Shown here piece by piece: positions 7,826 through 16,101 of a stretch of 64,000 nt of DNA. Within the stretch, counting starts at the first letter, position 1, and each line of letters begins with the position of its first letter. The notes beneath the pieces are model-generated. The model had not been told where the DNA came from, did no database searches, and saw only the letters and a list, made by a program, of their open reading frames with translations. Position numbers and translations under genes: made by a program. Origin of the DNA: Oscillibacter faecalis_A. Its GTDB lineage: Bacteria; Bacillota; Clostridia; Oscillospirales; Oscillospiraceae. Location: contig NZ_JARFXX010000003.1 in NCBI RefSeq assembly GCF_029218125.1, positions 231,166 through 295,165 on the forward strand, written 5' to 3'.

Positions 7826-9178
7826 ATGTACCGGGATCTGACCCACGGCAGCATTACCAAGGGTTTGCTGCTTTTCGCCCTGCCTATGATTGCGGGGAAT
7901 CTTTTACAGCAGCTCTATAATATCGCCGACACGCTGATCGTAGGGCAGGCGTTGGGACGCAACGCACTGGCGGCAGTCGGCTCCGCCTACACGCTCATGG
8001 TCTTTCTGACCTCTATCTTTTTAGGGCTGTCCATGGGCGCGGGCGCACTGTTTTCCATCTGCCTCGGCCGCGGAGACAAAAAGGCGCTCCGGGCCGCCGT
8101 GGCCCACGCCTTTGCCCTCATCGGCGCCGTGACGCTGGTGCTGAATCTGAGCGTCTATCTGCTGGCCGATCCCATTCTCCGCTTTTTGCAGATACCGCAC
8201 GAGCTGTACAGCTCCATGCGGGACTATCTGCTGATTATTTTCGGCGGACTGGCCGCCACATTTCTTTATAATTTCTTCGCCTGTTTGCTGCGGGCGGTGG
8301 GAAACTCCGTGGTGCCCTTGTGGTTCCTCGGCATCTCCGCTCTGCTGAATATCGGGCTGGACCTGCTGTTCGTGCCGGTGCTGCACTTCGGCGTGGCCGG
8401 AGCGGCAGCGGCCACGGTCATCGCGCAGTATGTTTCCGGCGGCGGACTGACCCTGTACACGATCCTGCGCTGCCGGGAGCTGCTGCCCCGGCGGGAGGAC
8501 CTGCATTTCAACGGCCGCATCCTCCGTGAGCTTGCGGATTTGTCGCTTTTGACCTGCGCCCAGCAGTCCGCGATGAATTTCGGCATCTTGCTGGTACAGC
8601 GTTTGGTGGACAGCTTCGGCCCCGTTATCATGGCCGCCTTTGCGGCGGCGGTGAAAATCGATTCCTTCGCCTACCTCCCTGTTCAGGACTTCGGCAACGC
8701 CTTTTCTACTTTCGCCGCGCAGAATTACGGTGCCGGACAGACGGAGCGGCTGCGGCAGGGCTTCCGCACAGCCACAGCGGTCAGCGCCGCTTTCTCCTGC
8801 GCCATCTCGGCGATGGTGGTGCTGTTTGCCCGGCCGCTGATGCGGATTTTCGTGCAGGCCGGAGAGACGGAAGTGCTGGCGGCAGGCGTGCGCTACCTGA
8901 GAATCGAAGGTGCGTTTTATGCCGGTATCGGCTGCCTGTTCCTGCTCTATGGCTTTTACCGGGCGGTGCAGCGCCCCGGCATGAGTGTTGTCCTGACGGT
9001 GATCTCCCTTGGGACCCGCGTGGCGCTGGCCTACGCGCTGGCGGGACCGGTGGGCGAAGCCGGCATCTGGGCGGCAATTCCCATTGGCTGGTTCCTTGCC
9101 GATTTTGTGGGCTACGGCTATTATTTTCTGCGGCGGCAGCGTCTCCTTTCGCCCGCGCCGTCGGGGAAAACGGACTGA
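7826..9178 (+). CDS. MATE family multidrug efflux transporter
   Basis: A 450-residue inner-membrane antiporter that exports cationic drugs using a Na+ or H+ gradient. It has about twelve hydrophobic segments in two homologous halves. The N-terminal motif GSITKGLLLFALPMIAGNLLQQLYNIADTLIVGQ is written here only by its key parts: the ALP(M)I entry and the LYNIADTLIVG loop typical of NorM/DinF-type proteins. GAGALFSICLGRGD follows in the first half. An AGGAG ribosome site precedes ATG 7826. It is divergent from marR, which probably represses it. A second MATE gene of a different subtype lies at 16102-17466. Confidence 0.9.
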   Translation: MYRDLTHGSITKGLLLFALPMIAGNLLQQLYNIADTLIVGQALGRNALAAVGSAYTLMVFLTSIFLGLSMGAGALFSICLGRGDKKALRAAVAHAFALIGAVTLVLNLSVYLLADPILRFLQIPHELYSSMRDYLLIIFGGLAATFLYNFFACLLRAVGNSVVPLWFLGISALLNIGLDLLFVPVLHFGVAGAAAATVIAQYVSGGGLTLYTILRCRELLPRREDLHFNGRILRELADLSLLTCAQQSAMNFGILLVQRLVDSFGPVIMAAFAAAVKIDSFAYLPVQDFGNAFSTFAAQNYGAGQTERLRQGFRTATAVSAAFSCAISAMVVLFARPLMRIFVQAGETEVLAAGVRYLRIEGAFYAGIGCLFLLYGFYRAVQRPGMSVVLTVISLGTRVALAYALAGPVGEAGIWAAIPIGWFLADFVGYGYYFLRRQRLLSPAPSGKTD

Positions 9179-9321
9179 ATTTTGAAAAATTTGGAAAAAA
9201 TAAATCGGCGGACGAAAATTTTTCAAAAAAAGCGGAACCTTTTTTCAAATCCGTCCGTCTATTCTCACGTACCGCCGATGATGGCGGCGCATACAAACTA
9301 TGATTACAAGGAGATTCAACT

Positions 9322-9888
9322 ATGAAAAGAGCTTTGTCTCTGGCGCTGGCTTTTGTGCTGGCCCTGACCCTCACCGCCTGCGGCAAAAAGGACACCGGCA
9401 CCGACAGCGATTCCAACGTCCCCACCGATGCCCTGACGCTGCTGAACACCGTTTGGGACAGCTACACGGATGACGAAAAGTTCCCCGCCGCAGGCGGCGA
9501 CTATGAGCATTCCGTGGACGGTGCCCCCGGTGCTTTCGACATTTCCGACACGGATAACCTCACGTATCTTCTGAGCGTTCCCGCCGAGGATGCCGACAAG
9601 CTGGACGATGCCGCCTCCCTCATGCACATGATGAACGCCAACACCTTCACCTGCGGCGCGCTCCGCGCGGCCAACGCCGACGAGGTAGAGGGGCTTGCAC
9701 AGGATATGCGGGACGCCATTCAGTCCAAGCAGTGGATGTGCGGCTTCCCCGATAAGCTGGTGGTATTCACCTATGACCGCTACGTGGTGGCGCTTTACGG
9801 CAATGAGGACCTTGTGAACACGTTCCGGGATAAGCTCGCCGCTGCCTACGGCAACGCCGTTGTGGCCTATGATGAGGCCATTATCTAA
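9322..9888 (+). CDS. small secreted lipoprotein of unknown function
   Basis: A 188-residue protein with a lipoprotein signal: MKRALSLALAFVLALTLTAC, cleaved before the Cys of the LTAC lipobox, then a charged linker. The mature part (about 165 residues) is acidic, with DLVNTFRDKLAAAYGNAVV near the end. No catalytic motif is recognised. It precedes an MBOAT acyltransferase and a DHHW protein on the same strand, a trio seen in clostridial exopolysaccharide-modification loci, so a role outside the membrane near that machinery is inferred. An AAGGAG ribosome site precedes ATG 9322. The 143 bases before it hold no clear promoter. Confidence 0.8.
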   Translation: MKRALSLALAFVLALTLTACGKKDTGTDSDSNVPTDALTLLNTVWDSYTDDEKFPAAGGDYEHSVDGAPGAFDISDTDNLTYLLSVPAEDADKLDDAASLMHMMNANTFTCGALRAANADEVEGLAQDMRDAIQSKQWMCGFPDKLVVFTYDRYVVALYGNEDLVNTFRDKLAAAYGNAVVAYDEAII

Positions 9889-9902
9889 CCCTCTGCCCAC
9901 TG

Positions 9903-9936
9903 CAGCGCCCGCGCCCTCCCGCGCGGGCGCTGTTAA
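9903..9936 (+). terminator. GC-rich hairpin between the lipoprotein and MBOAT genes
   Basis: An 11-bp perfect stem (CAGCGCCCGCG/CGCGGGCGCTG) is followed only by TTAAATT, so termination may be partial. Some read-through into the MBOAT gene is likely. Confidence 0.5.
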
Positions 9937-9957
9937 ATTCAAACAGGAGTCATCCGT

Positions 9958-11361
9958 ATGCTGTTTTCCAGTATTCCCTTTCTTTATACGTTCCTCCCCT
10001 GCGTGCTGATCGTTTACTTTTTATCGCCTGACCGGCTGAAAAACACCGTTTTGCTGCTGGCAAGCCTGCTGTTCTACGCATGGGGCGAGCCGAGGTTCGT
10101 GGTGTTCATGGTCATCGCCATCGTGCAGGGCTATGTATTCGGCCTGCTGGCGGAAAAGTATCGGTCGGAACGGAAGCGGGCGCGGCTGTGCGTCTGGGGC
10201 TCCGCCGTCATCGGCCTCGGTCTGCTTGGCTATTGCAAATACACCGATTTTTTTCTTTCCGGCTTCAACCGTCTCACCGGGCTGTCCGTGCCGCTGCTCC
10301 ATGTGGCGCTGCCCATCGGCATCAGCTTCTATACGTTTCAGATTCTCAGTTATGTCATTGATGTTTACCGTGGGACCGCCGCAGCCCAGCGGAGCTTCAT
10401 CGACCTTGCGGCCTATGTGGCCATGTTCCCCCAGCTCATTGCCGGGCCTATCGTCCGCTACACCGATATCGCCCCCCAACTGAAGCAGCGGGTGCATACG
10501 GTGGAGGACGCTGCCCTTGGCGCACGGCGGTTTATTCTGGGCCTTGCCAAAAAGGTGCTACTGGCCAATGTGCTCTACGAGCTGATCTCCGCCTACAAGG
10601 CGGGAACGGAAACCTCCGTGCTGTTTGTCTGGCTCTATGCTGCCGGGTTCGTGCTGCACCTCTATTTTGATTTTTCCGGGTACAGCGATATGGCCATCGG
10701 CCTTGGGCGCATTTTCGGCTTCCGCTTTCCGGAAAATTTCAACTATCCCTATATCTCCGCCAGCGTGACGGAGTTCTGGCGGCGGTGGCATATAAGTCTT
10801 GGCAGCTGGTTCCGGGATTACGTATATATCCCCCTTGGGGGTAACCGGGTATCCCGCCGGAAGCAGCTGCGCAACATTTTAGTGGTCTGGCTGCTGACGG
10901 GGCTGTGGCACGGCGCCGCATGGACATTTGTTCTGTGGGGACTGCTGTTTGCAGTGCTGCTGACCATGGAAAAGCTGTGGTACGGCCGTGCGCTGACTAA
11001 AACCCATGTCATCAAGCACGCCTATGTCCTGCTGGTGATTGCGGTGAGCTTTGTGCTCTTTGACGCAGACAGCGTACTCGGTGCCATATCCACCATCGCC
11101 GCGCTGTTCGGGCTGGGCGGTCTGCCGCTGACAGACCCCTTGAGCATTTACTATCTCTGGAGCTATGCCGGGGTATTCCTCATTGCCATCTTAGGAGCCA
11201 CGCCGCTGCCCGCCATCATTGTCCGGCAGCTTGCCCGGGGACGCATCACCGGGCGGGTAGTCTCCGCATTGGAGCCGGTGGTACTGCTGGCTCTGCTGGC
11301 GATTTGTACCGGGTATCTGGTGGACGGTTCCTTCAATCCCTTTTTGTATTTCCGCTTTTGA
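9958..11361 (+). CDS. MBOAT family O-acyltransferase (AlgI-like)
   Basis: A 467-residue polytopic membrane protein that moves acyl (usually acetyl) groups across the membrane for O-acetylation of an extracellular polymer. MBOAT marks include FPQLIAGPIVRY, VLHLYFDFSGYSDMAIGLGR, FPENFNYPYISASVTEFWRRWH and the catalytic histidine in LLTGLWHGAAWTFVLWG. The length matches AlgI/DltB-type proteins. It lies 9 bases before a DHHW/AlgX-like gene, the usual partner that completes transfer outside the cell. The acceptor polymer cannot be told from the sequence. Confidence 0.92.
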   Translation: MLFSSIPFLYTFLPCVLIVYFLSPDRLKNTVLLLASLLFYAWGEPRFVVFMVIAIVQGYVFGLLAEKYRSERKRARLCVWGSAVIGLGLLGYCKYTDFFLSGFNRLTGLSVPLLHVALPIGISFYTFQILSYVIDVYRGTAAAQRSFIDLAAYVAMFPQLIAGPIVRYTDIAPQLKQRVHTVEDAALGARRFILGLAKKVLLANVLYELISAYKAGTETSVLFVWLYAAGFVLHLYFDFSGYSDMAIGLGRIFGFRFPENFNYPYISASVTEFWRRWHISLGSWFRDYVYIPLGGNRVSRRKQLRNILVVWLLTGLWHGAAWTFVLWGLLFAVLLTMEKLWYGRALTKTHVIKHAYVLLVIAVSFVLFDADSVLGAISTIAALFGLGGLPLTDPLSIYYLWSYAGVFLIAILGATPLPAIIVRQLARGRITGRVVSALEPVVLLALLAICTGYLVDGSFNPFLYFRF

Positions 11362-11370
11362 GGAGGCACC

Positions 11371-12471
11371 ATGAAAAATGCGAAGAACATCATCACCCTG
11401 ACGCTTTTGGGTACCTTCGTCCTTGGACTTAGCGGCTGGGCGGCGGTAAAGCCGCCTGATGCACTGTCTGTCAGCGAGAGGCGCCCTCTCGCCCAAAGAC
11501 CGGAGATGACTGCGGCAGGCGTGCTCTCCGGGCGGTTCATGTCCGACTACGAAAGCTATGCCGTTGACCAGTTTCCCCTGCGGGAGCAGTTCCGCACCCT
11601 GAAGGCCCTGACGAGCCTTTACGGCTACGGTCAGAAGGACAACAACGGCGTTTATCTTGCCGGCGGCTACGCCGCCAAACTGGATTACCCGCTGAAGGAG
11701 GCATCTTTGACACATGCGGCGGAGCGGTTCCGCTATCTCTATGAAACGCTGATGGCCGGAACGGACACGCACGTATATTTTTCTGTAATTCCCGACAAGA
11801 ATCATTTTCTGGCGGAGGCCAACGGCTATCCCGCCTATGATGAACAGGCGCTGGCAGAAAAGCTGGCCGGTGAGTTGGAATTTGCGGACTATATCGACCT
11901 GTTCGGCAGTCTGAGCCTTGACAATTACTACCGCACGGATTCCCACTGGCGGCAGGAAACGCTGCTACCCGCCGCCCATACGTTAGCAGAGGCCATGGGG
12001 GCTGTGCTGTCGGAGGACGATTACCGGCCCCAAACGCTGGAGCGGCCCTATTACGGCGTGTACTACGGCTACGCCGCGCTGCCGATGGAGCCGGATCAAA
12101 TCACCTATCTCACATCCGATACGCTGGAGGCGTGCAGTGTTTATAATTACGAGTCCGACAAAAACGGTTCCGTATATGACTTGGAAAAGGGCGTGGGAAA
12201 GGACCCCTACGAGCTGTTCCTCTCCGGCTCCGTGTCCCTGCTAACCGTGGAAAATCCCCATGCAGAAACGGACCGGGAGCTGGTAATCTTCCGGGACTCC
12301 TTTGCAAGCTCCCTTGCCCCGCTGCTCGTTTCCGGCTACGCCCGGGTGACGCTGGCGGATATCCGTTATCTGCCGGCCAGCCAGATAGGAAAATACCTGA
12401 CGTTTGATAACCAAGATGTGCTGTTCCTCTACAGCGCGTCCGTGCTGAACAACAGCGAAACGCTGAAATAA
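11371..12471 (+). CDS. DHHW/AlgX-like secreted acetylation protein
   Basis: A 366-residue extracytoplasmic protein of the SGNH-like AlgX/AlgJ/DHHW group, which works with MBOAT proteins in polymer O-acetylation. It has an N-terminal membrane anchor (NIITLTLLGTFVLGLSGWAAV). The motif DNYYRTDSHWRQETLLPAA carries the Asp-x-His-Trp signature, and VIFRDSFASSLAPLLVSGY supplies the serine block. GAGGAGGC just before ATG 11371 is the ribosome site. It is cotranscribed with the MBOAT gene and ends at a hairpin at 12473. Confidence 0.88.
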   Translation: MKNAKNIITLTLLGTFVLGLSGWAAVKPPDALSVSERRPLAQRPEMTAAGVLSGRFMSDYESYAVDQFPLREQFRTLKALTSLYGYGQKDNNGVYLAGGYAAKLDYPLKEASLTHAAERFRYLYETLMAGTDTHVYFSVIPDKNHFLAEANGYPAYDEQALAEKLAGELEFADYIDLFGSLSLDNYYRTDSHWRQETLLPAAHTLAEAMGAVLSEDDYRPQTLERPYYGVYYGYAALPMEPDQITYLTSDTLEACSVYNYESDKNGSVYDLEKGVGKDPYELFLSGSVSLLTVENPHAETDRELVIFRDSFASSLAPLLVSGYARVTLADIRYLPASQIGKYLTFDNQDVLFLYSASVLNNSETLK

Positions 12472-12472
12472 T

Positions 12473-12504
12473 AAAAAGCGTCTGCCGGTGGGCGGGCGCT
12501 TTTT
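12473..12504 (+). terminator. terminator after the acetylation cluster
   Basis: AAAAAGCG pairs with CGCTTTTT around a G-rich loop two bases after the DHHW stop, giving a short U-tailed stem. Confidence 0.7.
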
Positions 12505-12546
12505 CCTGTTTTTCTGCCCGGTTCGGGCCTAATGGCGTTTTTACTC

Positions 12547-12575
12547 TTGTACTTTTGTGAAAAGTCATATATAAT
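12547..12575 (+). promoter_or_regulatory. promoter of gls24-fakA
   Basis: TTGTAC (12547-12552), a 17-base spacer and TATAAT (12570-12575) stand 66 bases before the Gls24 start. Confidence 0.75.
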
Positions 12576-12641
12576 AATAGCCTGATAACTATGCCCGGAG
12601 GGAGGCTTCCCCGGGCCCACGGAAAGGAAGGTTATCCAATT

Positions 12642-12992
12642 ATGTTGAAATTCCATTCGGAACATGGGGAGATCACCGTCTCCAGCGCTGTTTTTTCCAA
12701 CATCACCGGCATGGCCGCCACCAACTGCTTCGGCGTGAAGGGCATGGCCTACCGCTCTATGACGGACGGTCTTGTGCACCTGCTGCGGCGGGAGGCCATG
12801 AGCAAGGGCGTCAACGTGATCTACCACGAGGATGAGTCCATCACCATTGAGCTTCACATCATTGTGGAAAACGGCGTGAATATCCCGGCTGTATGCCGCT
12901 CCATCATGAACGAGGTTCGCTATGTGGTCAATAAGAACACCGGCGCGGAGGTCCGCTCCGTGGATGTATTCGTGGATTCCATGATCCTGTGA
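12642..12992 (+). CDS. Asp23/Gls24 family envelope stress protein
   Basis: A 116-residue member of the Asp23/Gls24 (DUF322) family: start MLKFHSEHGEITVSSAVFSN, middle NCFGVKGMAYRS, then IELHIIVENGVNIPAVCRSI and a late NKNTGAEVRSVDVFVDSM. In Firmicutes the short YloU-type member lies immediately before the fatty acid kinase gene, as here (16 bases apart). Its biochemical role is unsettled; a link to the cell envelope is established for relatives. ATG 12642 has a GGAAAGGAAGG ribosome site, whereas the longer open frame from 12591 has none. Confidence 0.92.
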   Translation: MLKFHSEHGEITVSSAVFSNITGMAATNCFGVKGMAYRSMTDGLVHLLRREAMSKGVNVIYHEDESITIELHIIVENGVNIPAVCRSIMNEVRYVVNKNTGAEVRSVDVFVDSMIL

Positions 12993-13008
12993 GGAGGGCT
13001 TCAGAGAA

Positions 13009-14685
13009 ATGTATCAGGAAATTACCGGCGCGCTGTTCAAGCAGATGATTCTGCACGGCGCCGCCGCCATCACGGCCCAGAAGCAGGCCATCAACGATTT
13101 GAATGTGTTCCCCGTCCCGGACGGTGACACCGGCACCAATATGTCCATGACCATCGCCGCCGCCGCGGACGCGCTGCGGAAGACCTCCCCCACCTCTGTG
13201 GGACAGGCGTCCTCTGTCACGGCCTCCGCTTTGCTGCAGGGCGCCCGGGGTAACTCCGGCGTGATTCTCTCCCTGCTGTTCCGCGGACTTTCCAAGTCCC
13301 TCAAGGGCATGGAGACCGCCGATGCCGCCGCCTTCGCCGCCGCAATGCAGGAGGGTGTGGGGGCAGCCTACAAGGCTGTTATGAAGCCCGCCGAGGGCAC
13401 GGTGCTGACTGTATCCCGTCTTGCCGCCAAGCGTGCGGTGGACACCGCCGCAGAGTGTGCGGACATTGAAGAAGTGCTTGCCGCCGCCATTACGGAGGGC
13501 TATGACGCGCTATCTCAAACCACAGATATGAATCCGGTTCTGAAAAAGGCCGGTGTGGTGGACGCCGGCGGCAAGGGCTATCTGCTGATTCTGGAGGGTA
13601 TGCTGGCAGAGCTCCGTGGCGAGCCCATGCCGGAGCTGAGCGAGGCGGAGGATACCCACAAGGAAAAGGCCGACTTTAACATGATGGCGCAGGAGGAGAT
13701 CACCTTCACCTTTGATACCGTATATGTGGTGCGGAAGGCCCGGGAGGACATCGACCTCATGCCCCTGCGGGCCTATCTCAGCAGCATCGGCGACAGTCTG
13801 GTCATCGGTGAGGATGATGAGACCTTCAAGGTCCATGTCCACACCGATATTCCCGGCGCGGCACTGACAGAATCCCAGAAATACGGCACGCTGGAGCTGG
13901 CAAAAATCGAAAATATGCGTTCTCAGGCCGATGCGCTGGCGGCAGGCCGCGAGGCTCAGTCCACCGATGACCTTGAGGCCATCGAGGAGGAGCTGGAGAG
14001 CGGGGAGCACGGCCATCAGGCAGCGGCTCCTGAAAAGGCTGTGGGCTTTTTAGCCATCTGCGCCGGTGACGGTCTGGCTGCCGTTTTCCGCGACCTTGGC
14101 TGTGACGCCGTTGTTTCCGGCGGACAGACCATGAATCCCTCCACGGAGAGCATTTTGGCCGGAATCGATCAGGTCCCCGCCGAGACCGTGTTCGTACTGC
14201 CCAACAACAGCAATATCATCATGGCCGCTCAGCAGTGTCAAGGACTGACGGAAAAGAAGGTGGTGGTCATCCCCAGCAAGACCGTGCCCCAGGGCATCAC
14301 CGCCATGATGGGCGTAGACCCCGAGGGCAGTGTGGAAACCATCACCGCCGCCATGACGGAGGCGCTGTCCACCGTCACCACCTCTCAGATCACCTATGCA
14401 GCCCGCAATTCTGACTTTGACGGTTTTGAAATTCACGAGGGCGATTATCTGGCGCTGAAGGAGGGCAAGCTGTTCGGCACCGACTCGCAACTGGACGCTC
14501 TGCTGGAAAAGCTGGCGGAGGAGGGCAAGAACGCCTCCTTCATCGCTCTGTATTACGGCGAGGATGTGTCCGAGGCGGACGCACAGGCCGCAGGCGCTAA
14601 ATTTCAGGCAATCTGTCCCGATGCGGAGATCAGCGTGCTCTCTGGCGGACAACCGGTCTATTACTACATTATCTCGTTTGAATGA
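13009..14685 (+). CDS. fakA: fatty acid kinase catalytic subunit (DAK2/YloV-type)
   Basis: Phosphorylates fatty acids bound by FakB (DegV) proteins. The 558-residue length fits the family. The N-terminal DAK2 kinase domain contains NVFPVPDGDTGTNMSMT (metal-binding Asp cluster) and LLQGARGNSGVILSLLFRG. A middle zinc-associated domain follows, then a C-terminal DegV-like domain with VSGGQTMNPSTESILAGID and VLPNNSNIIMAAQQ. GAGGAGGGC serves as ribosome site. The acyl-phosphate product can be used by PlsY. PlsX (25958) makes the same intermediate from acyl-ACP, and a FakB-like DegV protein is encoded at 6281. Confidence 0.93.
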   Translation: MYQEITGALFKQMILHGAAAITAQKQAINDLNVFPVPDGDTGTNMSMTIAAAADALRKTSPTSVGQASSVTASALLQGARGNSGVILSLLFRGLSKSLKGMETADAAAFAAAMQEGVGAAYKAVMKPAEGTVLTVSRLAAKRAVDTAAECADIEEVLAAAITEGYDALSQTTDMNPVLKKAGVVDAGGKGYLLILEGMLAELRGEPMPELSEAEDTHKEKADFNMMAQEEITFTFDTVYVVRKAREDIDLMPLRAYLSSIGDSLVIGEDDETFKVHVHTDIPGAALTESQKYGTLELAKIENMRSQADALAAGREAQSTDDLEAIEEELESGEHGHQAAAPEKAVGFLAICAGDGLAAVFRDLGCDAVVSGGQTMNPSTESILAGIDQVPAETVFVLPNNSNIIMAAQQCQGLTEKKVVVIPSKTVPQGITAMMGVDPEGSVETITAAMTEALSTVTTSQITYAARNSDFDGFEIHEGDYLALKEGKLFGTDSQLDALLEKLAEEGKNASFIALYYGEDVSEADAQAAGAKFQAICPDAEISVLSGGQPVYYYIISFE

Positions 14686-14697
14686 GCTATCTTCAGG

Positions 14698-14728
14698 CGG
14701 GGCAGTTCTTGTAACTGCCCCGTTTTTT
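14698..14728 (+). terminator. terminator of gls24-fakA
   Basis: A 10-base stem (CGGGGCAGTT/AACTGCCCCG) with a CTTGT loop is followed by six T residues. Confidence 0.92.
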
Positions 14729-14749
14729 GAAAATTGAAAGGAGAACCCT

Positions 14750-15100
14750 ATGCTGTTTTTATGCTACCCCAAGTGCTCCACCTGCCAGAAGGCGAAGGCG
14801 TGGCTGGATGAGCGCGGTATTTCCTATGAGCTGCGGGACATCAAAACGGACAATCCCACGGCGGAGGAGTTGACCCTCTGGTATCGGAAAAGCGGCCTTC
14901 CCCTGAAGAAGTTTTTCAACACCAGCGGCTTGCAGTACAAGGCGCTGGGACTGAAGGATAAGCTGCCCGACATGAGCGAGGCGGAGCAGCTTGCGCTGCT
15001 GGCAACGGACGGAATGCTGGTAAAGCGCCCGCTGCTGGTAGGAGACAGCTTTGTGCTCACCGGCTTCCGAGCGGCGGAATGGGAAGCGGCGCTTAGATGA
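14750..15100 (+). CDS. ArsC/Spx-family thioredoxin-fold reductase
   Basis: A 116-residue protein of the ArsC/YffB/Spx family. The N-terminus MLFLCYPKCSTCQKAKAWLD carries a CxxC redox pair (KCSTC). LKKFFNTSGLQYKALGLKDKL and the late KRPLLVGD match the arsenate reductase-like fold. True arsenate reduction is not established for this subgroup, and no arsenic gene is nearby, so a general thiol or regulatory role is equally possible. It overlaps the downstream dus gene by 4 bases (ATGA), so the two are coupled. AAAGGAGAA is the ribosome site. Confidence 0.88.
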   Translation: MLFLCYPKCSTCQKAKAWLDERGISYELRDIKTDNPTAEELTLWYRKSGLPLKKFFNTSGLQYKALGLKDKLPDMSEAEQLALLATDGMLVKRPLLVGDSFVLTGFRAAEWEAALR

Positions 15101-16065
15101 TTCAAGCCATTGACTTTGCCCCGCTGGACGGAATCACAAAAATCGTGTTTCGGCGGGTATGGCACAAACATTTCGGCGGTGTGGACCGCTATTTTATTCC
15201 CTTCTTTTCCCCCACGCCCCACCACACCATGACGCCCCGGGATCTGCGGGAGGTAGATTTTACCGCCAATGCGGGACTCCCCTCCGTTCCGCAGGTAATG
15301 ACCCGCAACGCGGAGGATTTCCTTTGGGCCTGCGAGGTGCTAAAGGATATGGGCTTTACAGAGGTAAACCTGAATTTAGGCTGCCCCTCCGGCACCGTTA
15401 CCGCCAAGGGCAAGGGCTCTGGCTTTTTGGCTCACCCCGATGAGCTGGCGCGCTTTTTTGATATGGTGTTTGCCCGCGCCCCTCTGCCGGTATCCGTCAA
15501 AACTCGGCTGGGCTATGACACGCCGGAGGAATTTCCCGCTCTGCTGGAGCTTTTCAACCGCTACCCTATCGCCTGTCTCACCGTCCATCCCCGGGTGCGG
15601 AAGGAAAAATACCGGGGCGCGGTGCATCTGGACAGCTTCGCCTATGCGCTGGCAGAAAGCCGGAACCCGGTATGCTACAATGGCGACCTGCGGACAGTCG
15701 GTGAGGTACGGGCGCTGGAGGCCCGATTCCCGGCGGTCAGCCATGTGATGATCGGCCGGGGGCTGGTAGCCGACCCCGCACTTGCTCGGAAGCTCCGGGG
15801 CGGCAGCGGGACAAACCGCGAGGAGCTCACCGCCTTTTTAGAGGAGCTTTATCAAAGCTACACGGCGTTTTACGATGGTCAGGTTGCCACCGCCGCTCAG
15901 CGGATGCGGGAGGTTTGGTTCTATCTCATTCACCTTTTTGATGACGCCGAAAAGCTGAACAAGCAGCTTCGGCGGTTCCGCACACCGACGGAATACGAAA
16001 CCATACAAGCGGCCATTCTGGCCTCCTGTCCCTTGCGGACGGACTGTTCGGGCGATTTGATCTAA
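15097..16065 (+). CDS. dus: tRNA-dihydrouridine synthase
   Basis: A flavoprotein of 322 residues that reduces uridines in tRNA D-loops. The TIM-barrel begins IDFAPLDGITKIVFRR. The catalytic cysteine lies in NLNLGCPSGTVTAKGKGSGF, and the FMN/tRNA-binding strands VSVKTRLGYD, LTVHPRVRKEKYRG, CYNGDLRT and VMIGRGLVADP follow in the usual order. The C-terminal helical domain is complete. It is coupled to the ArsC-like gene and ends at a shared bidirectional terminator. Confidence 0.92.
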   Translation: MIQAIDFAPLDGITKIVFRRVWHKHFGGVDRYFIPFFSPTPHHTMTPRDLREVDFTANAGLPSVPQVMTRNAEDFLWACEVLKDMGFTEVNLNLGCPSGTVTAKGKGSGFLAHPDELARFFDMVFARAPLPVSVKTRLGYDTPEEFPALLELFNRYPIACLTVHPRVRKEKYRGAVHLDSFAYALAESRNPVCYNGDLRTVGEVRALEARFPAVSHVMIGRGLVADPALARKLRGGSGTNREELTAFLEELYQSYTAFYDGQVATAAQRMREVWFYLIHLFDDAEKLNKQLRRFRTPTEYETIQAAILASCPLRTDCSGDLI

Positions 16066-16101
16066 AAAAAGCGGTATTGCTTCACGGCAATACCGCTTTT
16101 T
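16064..16101. terminator. bidirectional terminator between dus and MATE
   Basis: An 11-bp perfect stem (AGCGGTATTGC/GCAATACCGCT, loop TTCACG) is flanked by seven A on one side and five T on the other. It serves both convergent genes. Confidence 0.92.

Noticed and set aside
7138..7860. Longer start for marR reaching into the MATE gene
   Set aside because: The promoter and operator at 7651-7682 lie inside that extension, so translation must start at or after 7638.
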